From assembly GCA_030549495.1 (NCBI GenBank), contig JAUIRK010000991.1, positions 1-64,000 of the forward strand: 64,000 bases of DNA, read 5' to 3'. Of the stretch, positions 1-11,099 are shown piece by piece (within the stretch, counting starts at the first letter, position 1; the number at the start of each line of letters is the position of its first letter). This DNA is from Nectonema munidae. Its lineage: Eukaryota > Nematomorpha > Nectonematoida > Nectonematidae. Under the pieces are notes generated by a model. It was given only the letters and a program-made list of their open reading frames with translations, had not been told where the DNA came from and did no database searches. Made by a program: the position numbers and the translations under genes.

Positions 1-257
1 GTAACTAATTTGTGCCAACTAGGGTATTTTGTGCCAACTACATGAAAAATGTAGTTTTCTTCAAAAAAATTTGGAAATAAGTTTAAACCATAGTAAATAA
101 GATTTTCTAAAAGTTTCATCATAAATCTTCAAGTAAATTTTTTTTAATTCAATAAAATCACTTTTTTCTAGTTTTTTTATTTTATCCGACATGTTTTTTA
201 AATTATTTATCAATCTTTTCAAGACAACTTTTTTTAACATTTAATTTTTAAAAGGAC
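1..257 (+). repeat. left terminal inverted repeat of the MULE
   Basis: Starts GTAACTAATTTGTGCCAACT and matches the reverse complement of about 7975-8236. The first 210 bases differ at only a handful of positions. The match then loosens with small gaps up to about base 257. The motif TTGTGCCAACTA is repeated twice within the first 41 bases. Confidence 0.9.
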
Positions 258-2360
258 CAAGGAAGAATATAAAAGTATTTATTTCTTTTATAACAATGTA
301 TTTTAAAATCTAGTTTTTTACTTTTAATAAAGTATCTAGTTTTAAAAAATTATATTTGAGAAAGTATTTTGTGTTCTTCACTTTTAATAGTTTTTTCTTT
401 TTAATTCGTATAGATTAAATTTTAAGTTATAGACATATTGTACCAAGCCAGCTATGCTTTTCTATCTTTTCTATATATCTCATATATACACATAATAGTA
501 AACATAATGTGTTAATAATATACAGTTTCACATAGCATGTTTTATTTTATCATCTTTATATTTACTCTGTTGAGAAAATCTGTTGCTATCCTACTCATTC
601 TTTTCTTTCCCTTTTCCATTCTTTTGTTTGACTTAAGAAAGTAGTTTTAAGACCACTGACATTTCTTAAATAAATTATCGTAAAAAAGTGCATTTGTAAT
701 ACTTGATAAAAAATATTTAATTAACATATTTGATTTTGTTGAAAAACTTACAATTATATTCCCAATCAGTTAGATTTTAATAGCTGGTTCCTTCACTGAA
801 ATAGCAATACTAAGCATACTTTCTATATTCATAACTTGTGTGTTAACATACATATTTCTGTTTATTTAGATTCTAGTAAATTGTTTGATTGAGTATATAT
901 TTTTTCTGCTCTTCAAACTACAACGACTTAGGTTTCGTTCTAAAGCCCTAAACCGTTCAAAAAATAATATCTGCATTTCTTTTTTGAGTATTCCTCGTCT
1001 TAGTGCATCAACTTGGGTTTACTTCTAGAAACAATTTGAAATCTTTCTTCTTTTTATCTTAATAAATTACATTACTTCTGTTTTACATTTTTGTCTTTCT
1101 ATATTATACGTATACCATGTATGTGCTTTCTTCAAATATGAATCCAATATAAATCAATAACTTATATACCACTGCCTGTGATATTTACAAGAGGTTTCTT
1201 TTCAATAATACTCGTAAGCAAATGGAAGTTTATGTTGTTTTCTAAATTTATAAATCTTGTTATACAGTCCGATTATTTTCTCATTAAATTCCTTTTTTCA
1301 ATTATTTAGCACTTATTTCTCATGGACAACACTTTAATTCAGTCGTTGCGAAAATATCTAAATTCGCACAATTTTACGTCCTTGTTTGTACTACAGTCGA
1401 TGTCCTTATATCCTGCAAACTGATTTGGGTGTTACTTATTTGTATTTTGTTTATTTTAACCGAGTAGATATTACATAGATTTTTTCTTATAATAATAAAT
1501 AAATATTGCTTAACTTTTTCTTATACTTATCTGTATTTTGTTTATTTTAACCGAGTAGATATTACATAGATTTTTTCTTATAATAATAAATAAATATTGC
1601 TTAACTTTTTCCTCTTATTGTAAAACTTGTCTGATATTAATTCATCTTTTTATTACTCCCCCCACCCCCAAATGTGATACGTTTTGGGATTACCTGTTTT
1701 ATACATTTATTTTATTAAGTTGTTTTTCTTATATTTTAAATTAAAAACTTATTAGCATTATCTTTATTTTTTATATTGAAACTCCAACCAAACTCTTCAA
1801 AAAATATATAGTCCTACAAACCCGTGTGGTTTAATTCACAGGAAATCAATCATAGACAAATACACTGCATACTGATAAGTAAAAAATTGACTAAATATGT
1901 TAAAATATTTTATTTTATTTTTTTCTAAAGTTGATTATACTCTTATCTTATTATTATTGTTATACATTTTTAAATTTTTTACATTTTTTTATTTTAATTT
2001 ATCAAAAAGCATATATAAAGCACAGTTTATTGTTTTTAAGTAAAATTAAACAGAACAAACTACATCATTAAAGAACTGAAAATCGCTTTTGGAAAAATAT
2101 CAGCATGTTCATATTTTTATAATATATCTTTGTAATAATGTAGTTGAAAGTAATAACTCTTTATTGGAATAATTTAACTTTCCTGAGTCAGTTACTTAGA
2201 TAATAAAAATAGATACCTGAGGAGGCGTGCTTGTAATAATTCTTTACAATTAGTTCTAAATGTATTTTTTGATAATATATTATAAATTTTGTTGGTTTTT
2301 GATATACTTACACTTTAACTTTACTATTTTAGGAGTTTTAATTGTTTTATTCACTTTAAC
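258..2360. other. non-coding interior of the MULE, 5' side
   Basis: AT-rich sequence between the left inverted repeat and the first reading frame. Apart from a two-unit tandem repeat at 1436-1613 I see no gene. It presumably carries the element's promoter, but no specific signal stands out. Confidence 0.5.
1436..1613. repeat. two-copy tandem repeat, period 91
   Basis: The block beginning TGTATTTTGTTTATTTTAAC at 1441 recurs almost unchanged at 1532. The two copies are adjacent and nearly identical, pointing to a recent local duplication inside the transposon. Confidence 0.85.
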
Positions 2361-3467
2361 TTGAAAATGCTCAGTTGTTTTAAATGCCACAGTGAAATAA
2401 AAGATGAGGGTATTTTTTGCTCTAAATGTTACAAGCGTTATGATTTGGAATGTGAAAATCTTTCCAGTTTTCAAGCAAATGTTTTTAACTCTTCATTGCC
2501 GTATATATGCATTAAATGCAACTTAGTTGATGAAAAATACAACTACCTTGGGGCACTAAAGAGACTTGAAGCTTCATTTTCAAATATAGAAAATGAGAAA
2601 GCAGCTAGAAGAGAAAAAATTTTTTTGAGAAATACTGAAATAAAAAAAATATATTCAAGCAATAATATTCAAAACTTCATTACTGACAATGTTTCTTTGC
2701 AAGTTCTAACCAAAACTGGTTTAAATGAGCGCTACATTCCTTTATACACGAAAGGTGATGGAAATTGCCTATTCAATTCGATATCATTATTTTTTAACGG
2801 GGATGAATCTTTTTCTTTATATTTTAGATTGATTACTGCAATCGAATTAATTCTCAATTATGAAGAACTTGTATCTTGTAAATTAAATCCTGGAATAGAA
2901 AAGGTTTCACCAACAATTTTAGAAGAGAGTTTCAAATGTTGCTTAAATAGGTCATGGTCATCCGCTTATATGATTAAAGCGGCTGCATCAGCGATAGGAA
3001 TGCGTATTAAAAGTATTTATCCTTATATGAATGGAACACATGATAAGGTAGCGGAAATATTAAATACTATTTTTATGCCTATTGGAGAAATAATAGTACC
3101 TCAAATAATGCATATCTTGTGGACATGTACCCATGAACAAATATCCAAGTACTGGACTCCAAATCATTTTGTTTTGCTGATTTCCACTCAAAATGAGTAC
3201 AGCAATGAAATGAAAAGAAAACTAAGCCAAAGCCCAATTCACAGCATTTTTAATCATAAAATAACACCTTCTCCCTTAAAAGACCATACCTATCTTGCCT
3301 CTAATGAAGACAGCACTGAATTTATTGAATCTTTAAATATTTTTAATGGAAAACAACCACTGAAATCATTAAGTAACAAATTTTTATCTAGCAGGGTAGT
3401 TATAAACGAGCTCTTTTCTTCTGATTTCTGTTATTCCAGACTATTTTATAGAAAATGTTTATTTTAA
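2361..3467 (+). CDS. PHD-like finger plus OTU cysteine protease, MULE-encoded
   Basis: Protein of 368 residues. The N-terminus has paired cysteines C6/C9, C20/C23, C31 and C50/C53, spaced like a PHD finger, but the expected histidine is aspartate (D28 in YDLEC). An OTU-type protease domain follows, with the hallmark GDGNCLF (D133, nucleophile C136) and the C-terminal WTPNHFV motif supplying H269. Both catalytic residues are intact. OTU domains cleave ubiquitin or ubiquitin-like chains; the role in a transposon is not known to me. The frame ends 85 bases before the next open frame. In the gap another frame stays open and reads smoothly into it, so this may be the N-terminal part of one long transposase, separated by a frameshift or a small unrecognised intron. 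No convincing GT/AG pair restored the frame when I tried. The ATG at 2367 is an alternative start. Confidence 0.75.
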   Translation: MKMLSCFKCHSEIKDEGIFCSKCYKRYDLECENLSSFQANVFNSSLPYICIKCNLVDEKYNYLGALKRLEASFSNIENEKAARREKIFLRNTEIKKIYSSNNIQNFITDNVSLQVLTKTGLNERYIPLYTKGDGNCLFNSISLFFNGDESFSLYFRLITAIELILNYEELVSCKLNPGIEKVSPTILEESFKCCLNRSWSSAYMIKAAASAIGMRIKSIYPYMNGTHDKVAEILNTIFMPIGEIIVPQIMHILWTCTHEQISKYWTPNHFVLLISTQNEYSNEMKRKLSQSPIHSIFNHKITPSPLKDHTYLASNEDSTEFIESLNIFNGKQPLKSLSNKFLSSRVVINELFSSDFCYSRLFYRKCLF

Positions 3468-3552
3468 AACAAAAATAATTCATAAAGATAAAAATGATCA
3501 AAGAACTTTCTTTGATAACTTCGGAGTTTGGACTAAAACTACACAGAAAAAG

Positions 3553-4044
3553 GTGTATTTTTTAAACTTGAATAATGAATTGTTGTTTATTAAAAAAAAT
3601 AAGGAACTTTTTGGATATATAAAGAACAAAAATTTTATTTCAATGAATCCACAGCCGGATAATGCAGAAATTATTACATTGGTGCATTACTATGCAGAAT
3701 TAAAACGCAAGGATCTTTTTAAAAGAAGAATTTCTTGGATTGAGAAAGGTGCAGATATTTATTTATGGGAATATATTGGAACAAGGCCTTTAGAACGTTC
3801 TCATCATGGAAATTTAAAAATGCATACTCAAGAATATGTGAGAACCAATCCAGCAATAAAGGATCGTGTATTGGAACAATTGAAACAAACAAAATCATGT
3901 AAAAAAATTTATTCTAAAATGCTTGAATCTCAAAAGGATATACCTAGAACCTCAAAAGTCATAAGAAATATTAAATATATATCTGAAAAAAAAATTCATT
4001 ACGTGCATATAATAACAATATTGCCGATAATATACAAAGTATAA
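3553..4044 (+). CDS. MULE transposase, N-terminal region
   Basis: A 163-residue stretch preceding the DDE core, with a basic segment (LKRKDLFKRRISWIEKG) and a later SKKIYSKMLES-like segment. Such segments precede the catalytic core in MULE transposases. The frame stays open upstream to about 3440, so the marked start is a reading-frame convenience rather than a true start. It ends at 4044, six bases before the core frame, and the sequence on either side reads as one protein after a single frame change near 4000. I recognise no named DNA-binding domain here. It is most likely the middle part of a protein split by recent indels. Confidence 0.6.
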   Translation: MYFLNLNNELLFIKKNKELFGYIKNKNFISMNPQPDNAEIITLVHYYAELKRKDLFKRRISWIEKGADIYLWEYIGTRPLERSHHGNLKMHTQEYVRTNPAIKDRVLEQLKQTKSCKKIYSKMLESQKDIPRTSKVIRNIKYISEKKIHYVHIITILPIIYKV

Positions 4045-4049
4045 TATGT

Positions 4050-5156
4050 ATGCTAACAACTGGACACCCATTTTTGAAAGAAATGACTCTTAATACTAAT
4101 GGACTTCCTAATATAATTTGTTATACGCAAAATCAGCTATTACATCTAAGCAAATCTATCAAATCTGGGTTAAATATTTTAGGAATAGATCGCACGTTTA
4201 ATCTAGGCCCTTGCTTTGTTATCGTCACAGTTTTTGACAACAAAAATCTCAAAAGAAAAGTAAAGAATGTTGTACCTATTTTCCTTGGTCCCATATATTT
4301 ACATTGGGATGGAAAGTTTGAATCATATTCAAAATTTTTCTCTCATTTATCACTTATATTGAACCAGGATTTCAACTTTGAACTTACTACAGATAATTTA
4401 ATCATAGGTAGTGATGAAGAAAAAGCTTTAGTTAAGGCTATTAAACATTTTTTTCCACATACTACTCTCATATATTGCCAAAGACATTTAGAAAAAAATA
4501 TACAAAGGCATCTAAAAAATAAAATTGGCATGAATCATAGAGAAACCATGGCATTCGTTAATTCAATTTTTGGTAATTCAGGTTTAGTTGATTCTGCCAA
4601 TATTTTAGATTTTAATTCAAAGAAAAGTTTACTGATAAAAATATACGAGAAAAAAATTGGAACTTATTTAACTGAAAGATTATTACCTGTAATTGAAAAT
4701 CATGTTTTTATCCCTAAACACAATTACAAATATTTGCCAGATAAATGGAAAAATAATAATTGTGAATCGATGAACCATGTACTCAAATCAAACATAGAAT
4801 GGAAGAGTAAAAAGATACTAGATTTAATTGAAAGCCTGTATACCGAAGTAAGATATCAAGAAAACTTGATAAGATGTTCTCTTTATGGTTATGGAGATTT
4901 AAAAATATCAGATGAATGTAATTTCTATCAAAAATCAAAATCCGAGTGGGATCAAATGAACAAAAAAGAAAGAGAAGAATACTTCCAAAAATTTTTAGAT
5001 ATTGAACCACCAAAAACCGCAATTAACCATGACAAGGGATTAATAGTTTCAACAAACAGACAGCTTATAGTAAAAAAATGTTCAAATATTGCTTCAAAAC
5101 CAGGAAAAAAAACATTCAGCCTTAAAAAAAGAACATCAAATAAGGTAAAGCTTTAA
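4050..5156 (+). CDS. MULE (Mutator-like) DDE transposase core
   Basis: 368 residues. The catalytic triad is visible: D47 in GIDRTFNL, D122 in GSDEEKALVKAI and E239 in CESMNH. The C-x2-H motif (YCQRHLEKN) lies just after the second acidic residue, as in MULE transposases. The order D-TF, SDEEKAL, FFPHTTLIYCQRH, then NCESMN is diagnostic of the family. The C-terminus is rich in lysine and serine. Such an enzyme cuts the inverted ends of the element and inserts it elsewhere with a roughly 9-bp target duplication. The catalytic part is a single open frame with no stops, consistent with a young copy. The N-terminal portion lies in the preceding frame. Confidence 0.85.
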   Translation: MLTTGHPFLKEMTLNTNGLPNIICYTQNQLLHLSKSIKSGLNILGIDRTFNLGPCFVIVTVFDNKNLKRKVKNVVPIFLGPIYLHWDGKFESYSKFFSHLSLILNQDFNFELTTDNLIIGSDEEKALVKAIKHFFPHTTLIYCQRHLEKNIQRHLKNKIGMNHRETMAFVNSIFGNSGLVDSANILDFNSKKSLLIKIYEKKIGTYLTERLLPVIENHVFIPKHNYKYLPDKWKNNNCESMNHVLKSNIEWKSKKILDLIESLYTEVRYQENLIRCSLYGYGDLKISDECNFYQKSKSEWDQMNKKEREEYFQKFLDIEPPKTAINHDKGLIVSTNRQLIVKKCSNIASKPGKKTFSLKKRTSNKVKL

Positions 5157-7970
5157 TACTATTCATTTTCCTTAATGACTTTTTTATTTAAGACAATTAT
5201 AAAGCACTAACTCAGCAAATGTAGTTTTCTATGCGCAAGTCAGCCAAAACAAAGTGATATAACTTCAATATAAAAGTTTAATTTTAATATGTTCAATTTT
5301 TTATATAAAATTTTTTAAAATGTTCTTTATTGTATGTTGATTGAAAAACAATAAAATTTTGAAAAGTTAAATTATAAAAATTTTTTATATTTGGAAAACA
5401 GAACTTATCAAATTTTTTTTAAAACATTTAACTTGGTTATAACTGTATCCATGATTAAAAGAACGAATCCTTATAAAGAATTATTAATGTGCGAGAAAAA
5501 AATTATATTTTTCCTAAACATAAAAAAATTCTTCATATTTGCTATAAGCTAATCGGATAATGTTGCCAAATCCGTGTATGACCTCTTTCAATTTGGTAAT
5601 TTTTTGAGAATTAAAATGAGAGAAACTAACTGAGTCTCTTGTGATGTTTTGCAAAAATGTTTTACCATATTGGATTCTCTTAAACCTAAAAATAATGCGA
5701 TCTAACATGCATGTCAAAAATATGCTCTCGTATAATAAGCATTTCTATACTAATAACAAAAAAGTTCATCTTGACTTTGCGCATCCTCATATAAATACAC
5801 AAATTTTCTCTTTTTTAACAAAATTTTGTATTAAATAAAAATTTATTGACATGAATTAATTTTTATTTCATCTCTCATATTTGTTAATTAATCTTTTTGA
5901 TACTTTCGGCATTAATTGAAAAATCATTTCGTTACATTCAAGATTAGCACATAAATATTATAAATATATAATTTTGATATCACTTAATTCTCTTCATCAT
6001 TCAATTTCTTTTCAAATAAACATTATGAAATTTGAATCTTGTTTTACTTTAGCTTAAAATTGTATTTGATTTATATTTTAGAAAACTTTTATTTTGTTAA
6101 TTTCATGATTTTACAGTTCTTATAAAATTTTAGCATAAATGAGCTAAAAAAGGCATATTTTATTTCACTAAAAATTCAACTTAATAGTATTTTCTGGTGA
6201 TACTTTTTGAACTGATTTTATTTTGCAATAATTCCTATCGAGATTGCTTTTATTTTGCAATAATTGTTGGAAATTAGCAAGGCCTTTGAATGCATAATGT
6301 TTAGGCGTATAATTATGATATCAAAAAATATAAAATATGACATTGATAAATTAAGAAACTTCAGTACTCAGGTTTTTTTGAAACTAAAAAGATATTTTTG
6401 TCAATATAAATTATTTTATTTTGATTTTACGGAAAATGAAATAAAAAAGAATATAAAAAATTTTAATTCATAAAAGTATAACATCAGTTTCTATATTTGA
6501 ACAACGTTTATTGAAGATAAAATTTTTTGTTTTAATGCTTCCAAAAGACAGAACAAGTATTGCTAAAATCCAAATGTGGATAAAGTAGCATTGAACTGAT
6601 TTGTAGAACCCAGATCTAGTATAGGCCTTTAACTGGCCCGTAATTATGAGAAAAAAATTAATTGCCTGTGATTTAAAAACTATTTCAGACAAAAACTCTT
6701 TCTTGGGATTGGAACTTTTGAATGAATAAAAAATTAATTTTTTTATACGGAAAATTACTAAAGATAAAAAGAAACATGCCCTGAAATTTTTATAATGAGT
6801 CAATGTAGAGTCGGATATAATATTTTCAATTTTTTCAATGGATTTTTGTGCATGTTTTCCATTTCTACCAAGTTTTCAGGAATTAAAAAGTGGCCCTCAA
6901 AATCACTTTTGGATCAAACTCTAGCTAAAAAATAAGAAATTCAAAAATAATATATTTATTAAATTTTAATTCATCAATGAAAATCACTGTAGTAATAGAT
7001 GTAAACATATCTTTTACAATCTTTTAGAAATCAGGATTTGTTGACAAGCTTGATCTATTATCAAGCTTCGGAATTTCGGAAAACTGAGAATTTTGTATAA
7101 ATATATCCATCGAGAAAGGAAGAGAGAAAAGACGGCTGTTCTTAAAAATATTTTAATATTATACAAATTAAATAAACAAAATTAATTTTTGAATTTTAAT
7201 ACTTTGTGAAATAATGTAAGAGAAAAATATTTAAAAAGAATCACGTCTCATCATAGTGGGAACAAAAAATTATCGAAAATAAACTAATATCCATGCATGA
7301 AAATACTTTTGGGTATCATATTATTTTTGACTATATATGTTTGAAAAGTTTTCATTATTAATTTTATGAAAAGAATTTAAAAAGTTGGGATTTTGTCAAT
7401 TTAGATTATGACCTGTGAAAATTGTTATGAAGATTGTTTGTTAGTTTGAGCGAAAAATTAAATTTTTATGAAATGGTATATATTCTTTAGAATTAAAATG
7501 TATTTTGTATGTGGATGCTAAATATAAGAGTTACTAGAATATTTTTTCATTCGTAAATATTCAGATCTTGATTGTTATAACTTGAAAGAGAACGATAAAA
7601 TAAGAAATGCTGATATAATTATAGTAAAAATAAATGAATAAAAAATTCAAAAATTTTATAAGCGATTTTTAAAATTGAAGTATATTGCCACAAAAATAAT
7701 AATCTTCAACCTTAATCTTCAATAGTTTTCAACAATACGTTTTTATCGAGAAGTGATAATTCCAAATCTAATGTGAAATTAAGAGCAAGAAAGCTTTGGT
7801 GCCCGATTGAATTCAAGCAGGCATCGAGCCAAACCTTACTCTCGCCCCTTACATTACAAATTTAATTAAAAAGTACTTAACTAATTTAAAATAAACATAC
7901 GAATTAAAAACAGATATTAATAATAAAGAAAAAAAGTTAACTTTGTAATTTCTCTTGATTTAGTTTGAAT
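5157..7970. other. non-coding interior of the MULE, 3' side
   Basis: AT-rich sequence with only short, compositionally biased reading frames that resemble nothing known to me. It fills the space between the transposase and the right inverted repeat. Confidence 0.5.
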
Positions 7971-7974
7971 TCCT

Positions 7975-8236
7975 TTTAAAATTTAAATGTTCATTTTTCT
8001 TTGAAAGAATAGTCTTGAAAAGATTGATAAATAATTTAAAAAACATGTCGGATAAAATAAAAAAACAAGAAAAAAGAGATTTTATTGAATTAAAAAAAAT
8101 CTACTTGAAGATTTATGATGAAACTTTTAGAAAATCTTATTTACTATGGTTTAAACTTATTTCCAAATTTTTTTGAAGAAAACTACATTTTTCACGTAGT
8201 TGGCACAAAATACCCTAGTTGGCACAAATTAGTTAC
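7975..8236 (-). repeat. right terminal inverted repeat of the MULE
   Basis: Reverse complement of 1-257. It ends GGCACAAATTAGTTAC at 8236, followed by TCCCC. The outer 210 bases are nearly identical to the left end; the inner 50 are more diverged. Confidence 0.9.
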
Positions 8237-8241
8237 TCCCC

Positions 8242-8865
8242 TAATTATTAAATTAAAAAATTATTTTGTGTTATCAAACTTACTATTATAAATTATTTAT
8301 ATTATATTTAAAATAGACTCTTTATAATTCAAAATTTCAGTTATTGATTGATTAATCATAAGTATTAAAATATAAACACTTAAAAGAGTTTTTATTACCT
8401 GTAATCAAACTTTTAAAAATGCAAAAAAAAAAAAAATATAAATAAAAATGAAATTGTCCTGTTAGTAGTTGGAGCTAAAAAAAAGATTAAAAAAGAAATA
8501 CACGTATATACACTCAAAAAAAAACTTAAAAAAAAAAAATTTCAAATTTACTCATATAATTAAAAAAATTGTAAAAAAATTAAAAAAAAGAAAAGAAAAC
8601 TAAAAAAAGCTTTTTAAGTGAATATATATAACTAGATATATTAATTATTTTTATAATTATTAAATTATATTATTTTTATATTATATTATAATTATTTTTA
8701 TATGAGCCTCAAAAGTTGAGATTTGTAAGAAAAAGTTTACAAACTGAAAACTATCAAAACCTACGAAAACATTATATGCATCTGAATATTACAAACTTGG
8801 ACTAACCTAGCAATATCAAACAACTCTAACTTATAACAAAACTTAATTATACTCTCCCCCACAAT
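8242..8865. other. low-complexity AT-rich spacer
   Basis: Poly-A runs and A/T repeats (8510-8710). Nothing else is recognisable. Confidence 0.5.
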
Positions 8866-8869
8866 ATTA

Positions 8870-9090
8870 TTCGATGGTTTTCGGGGTATTGCCAATCCTG
8901 CACGTACTTTCATAAAATAAACTTACACATAAACCCTTTCGTAGGTACGGATGCCCTGAGATCGAAACACTAACACACGTTCTTTTCGTCTGTTATATTT
9001 TTACACAATTTCGTTCTCAACTGACTAGAGAACTTAATGAACATACACAATCGCTTCTCAACTTTATTCTATCTCCACCCCAAATCAAAA
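8870..9090 (+). mobile_element. LINE 3'-end fragment (reverse transcriptase C-terminus)
   Basis: One frame reads THKPFRRYGCPEIETLTHVL followed by FVC. This matches the Cys/His-containing C-terminal pattern (C-x-ETLxHVLF-x-C) of many non-LTR retrotransposon polyproteins. Only about 50 residues are recognisable and the flanks are decayed, so the LINE clade cannot be named. Confidence 0.45.
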
Positions 9091-9094
9091 ACTA

Positions 9095-11095
9095 TCTTTA
9101 TTAATATCTTAAATTGAACTAATTTTAGCTCACGACCAACAAATTATATTGACCCTCTCTGACCCTTAAAAATTAAATGAATTTTTAAATTTTTTAAAGA
9201 GTCTTTTTTTAACTTTAACTATAGGAAAAAGATTTTAAATTATTAATATTTGAAAGTGGAAAAACAATAATGTTAAATCGGCAAGTTTATTTTGGTTTTT
9301 ATTTGAAACATAAAAGTGGACTGACCCTACAAATAAATCAATAACAAATTATTGAGTAACTTTTTTCAATGTATACGTAATATCAAAAAACTTCCTTAAA
9401 TTTGAAAAGATGAGTTTAGAAGAGTATAAATTGAAGTTAGAAAATAAGATAATATTTTAAATTACACAATTTAAAATCTTGAATAAAATTCTTGGGTAAG
9501 TATAGGGGTTATTTAATTTCAATTTGGTATATAATATTATAGGTACTTAGAAATCTTCATAACTAGTTCCATGTCAAAAAAAAGTACGTAATTTTCTTTT
9601 AAACTAAATCAAAATTCCTATTTTAATATTTGAACGCCTAGAAACAATTGAAAGCAAAGTACAAGAATTGCAAACTGAGCAAAAAATAAAGATATCAAAC
9701 TTGATAATCTCAACAAAGAGTTAATAATGAAAGTTGAAAAATATGAAGAATGAAAAAAGCATAATGATCAAGAGCAAAGCATGCTATTTTAGCCCCCTTC
9801 TTTTTTCTGAATATTTTTACAAAATCTCGCGAGAACCCACTAAATAATTGATTGTGAATCTGAGGGTGTCATTTATCTTTGAGGAAAATCAATCAATGCC
9901 AAATATATAAATTTAAAAAAAATTCCACATTTTATTGGTTGATATTGTCTTAATTTATAATAAACCAACTTTTGATGATGAATTCACCCAAAATATTTTA
10001 CCTCTTAGTAAATTAGCTTTCACGGGTGACTTAATGGCAAACAGTTTTTCTCGTTATATTAAAATAAACTTATCCATACACATCAAATCGAACATGCTCA
10101 ATTTGATTCTGAAAATACTTTTGTCACTCTAGATTTACATTGCGGTTACTGTTTAAATTTCGTTAATTTGAGGTATCTTTTCCATGAAAAATTATTTTTC
10201 ATAATTTTTGAATAATTATTATCGTCCCATTTAGCAAATCGACTTTATCTATTTTATCAGGATATTATTTGTGTCATACTACATTTCAATATGGTTAAAA
10301 TGGTATTTTAAAATTTTGAAAAATATTTATTTTTGATATATTTTTTTTGATTTTAACAATTTTAAAAAAAAATTTTGTTTCAAAATTAAATTTCAAATAA
10401 AACTTTATGCGAGAAATTTTTTAAAAAACATTTTAAACCATGCCTATTTTAAAGAACATATTTTTACCCACATTTTGCATGTCCTTTCGTTTTTGGAAAA
10501 AATTTCGAAATTTTTTTTTATAAGCCTTTTACAATATGGATAATTACCCTATTTTTCATTATATTTTAGCGTGTAAAATGAATAAAACATATTTTTTTTA
10601 TTTTTTTTGCATATTCATAAAATATACCTAATATTTAAACATACTACGGTAAAAAAAATTAGATTTCTTTAAATTTATTTTAAAAATTGTAGGGACAAAA
10701 TTTTCGAAAAATTTCAAACTTATCAAATTTTCAATTCTAATATCTCATTTAAAGGAAATTTTATACTGATTATTTTAAGTTTGAATTTTTTAAAATACCT
10801 TTTTAAAAAAACTTGATAAAATGACGAAAATTCTAACTTTGACTGCATAAAAAATATAGAAGCGGTTCGATTAATTTCAAATGTATAACACGTGATATTA
10901 ATTATCAAGAAAATATATCGATAGTAACTTATTAATATCTGACTTCTTAATCAATTGCCTTCTAGTTTTGTTGATCATTTCAAAATTATGATTTCATCGA
11001 TTATAATTGTTAATTTATCTGTGTTGCATTAGGTTTTGAGATTTGTAAAATCTATGTAGATTGAGGAATTTCTGATAGCAATGCCATCTACGGTT
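9095..11095. other. AT-rich stretch without clear genes
   Basis: Around 9640-9760 a broken frame reads like a short charged coiled coil (LQTEQKIKDIKLDNLNKEL). It could be a LINE ORF1 remnant, but the support is weak. Nothing else stands out. Confidence 0.4.
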
Positions 11096-11099
11096 TCAG

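Larger units (their letters stand above)
1..8241 (+). mobile_element. MULE-type DNA transposon with OTU protease gene
   Basis: The window opens on a long inverted repeat whose near-exact reverse complement ends at about 8236. Between them lie reading frames for a PHD-like/OTU protein and a Mutator-like DDE transposase, all on the plus strand. The right end continues a few bases as CTCCCC past the point matched at base 1, so the left terminus probably lies about five bases outside the window. The target duplication therefore cannot be checked. Only about 2.8 kb of the 8.2 kb is coding; the rest is AT-rich sequence without recognisable genes. The close similarity of the two ends suggests recent movement, though the transposase is split by frame changes. 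Mutator superfamily membership is inferred from the transposase motifs and the long inverted ends. Confidence 0.85.

Noticed and set aside
6468-6803. 111-codon minus-strand frame inside the MULE
   Set aside because: Composition is that of AT-rich non-coding DNA and no motif is visible.
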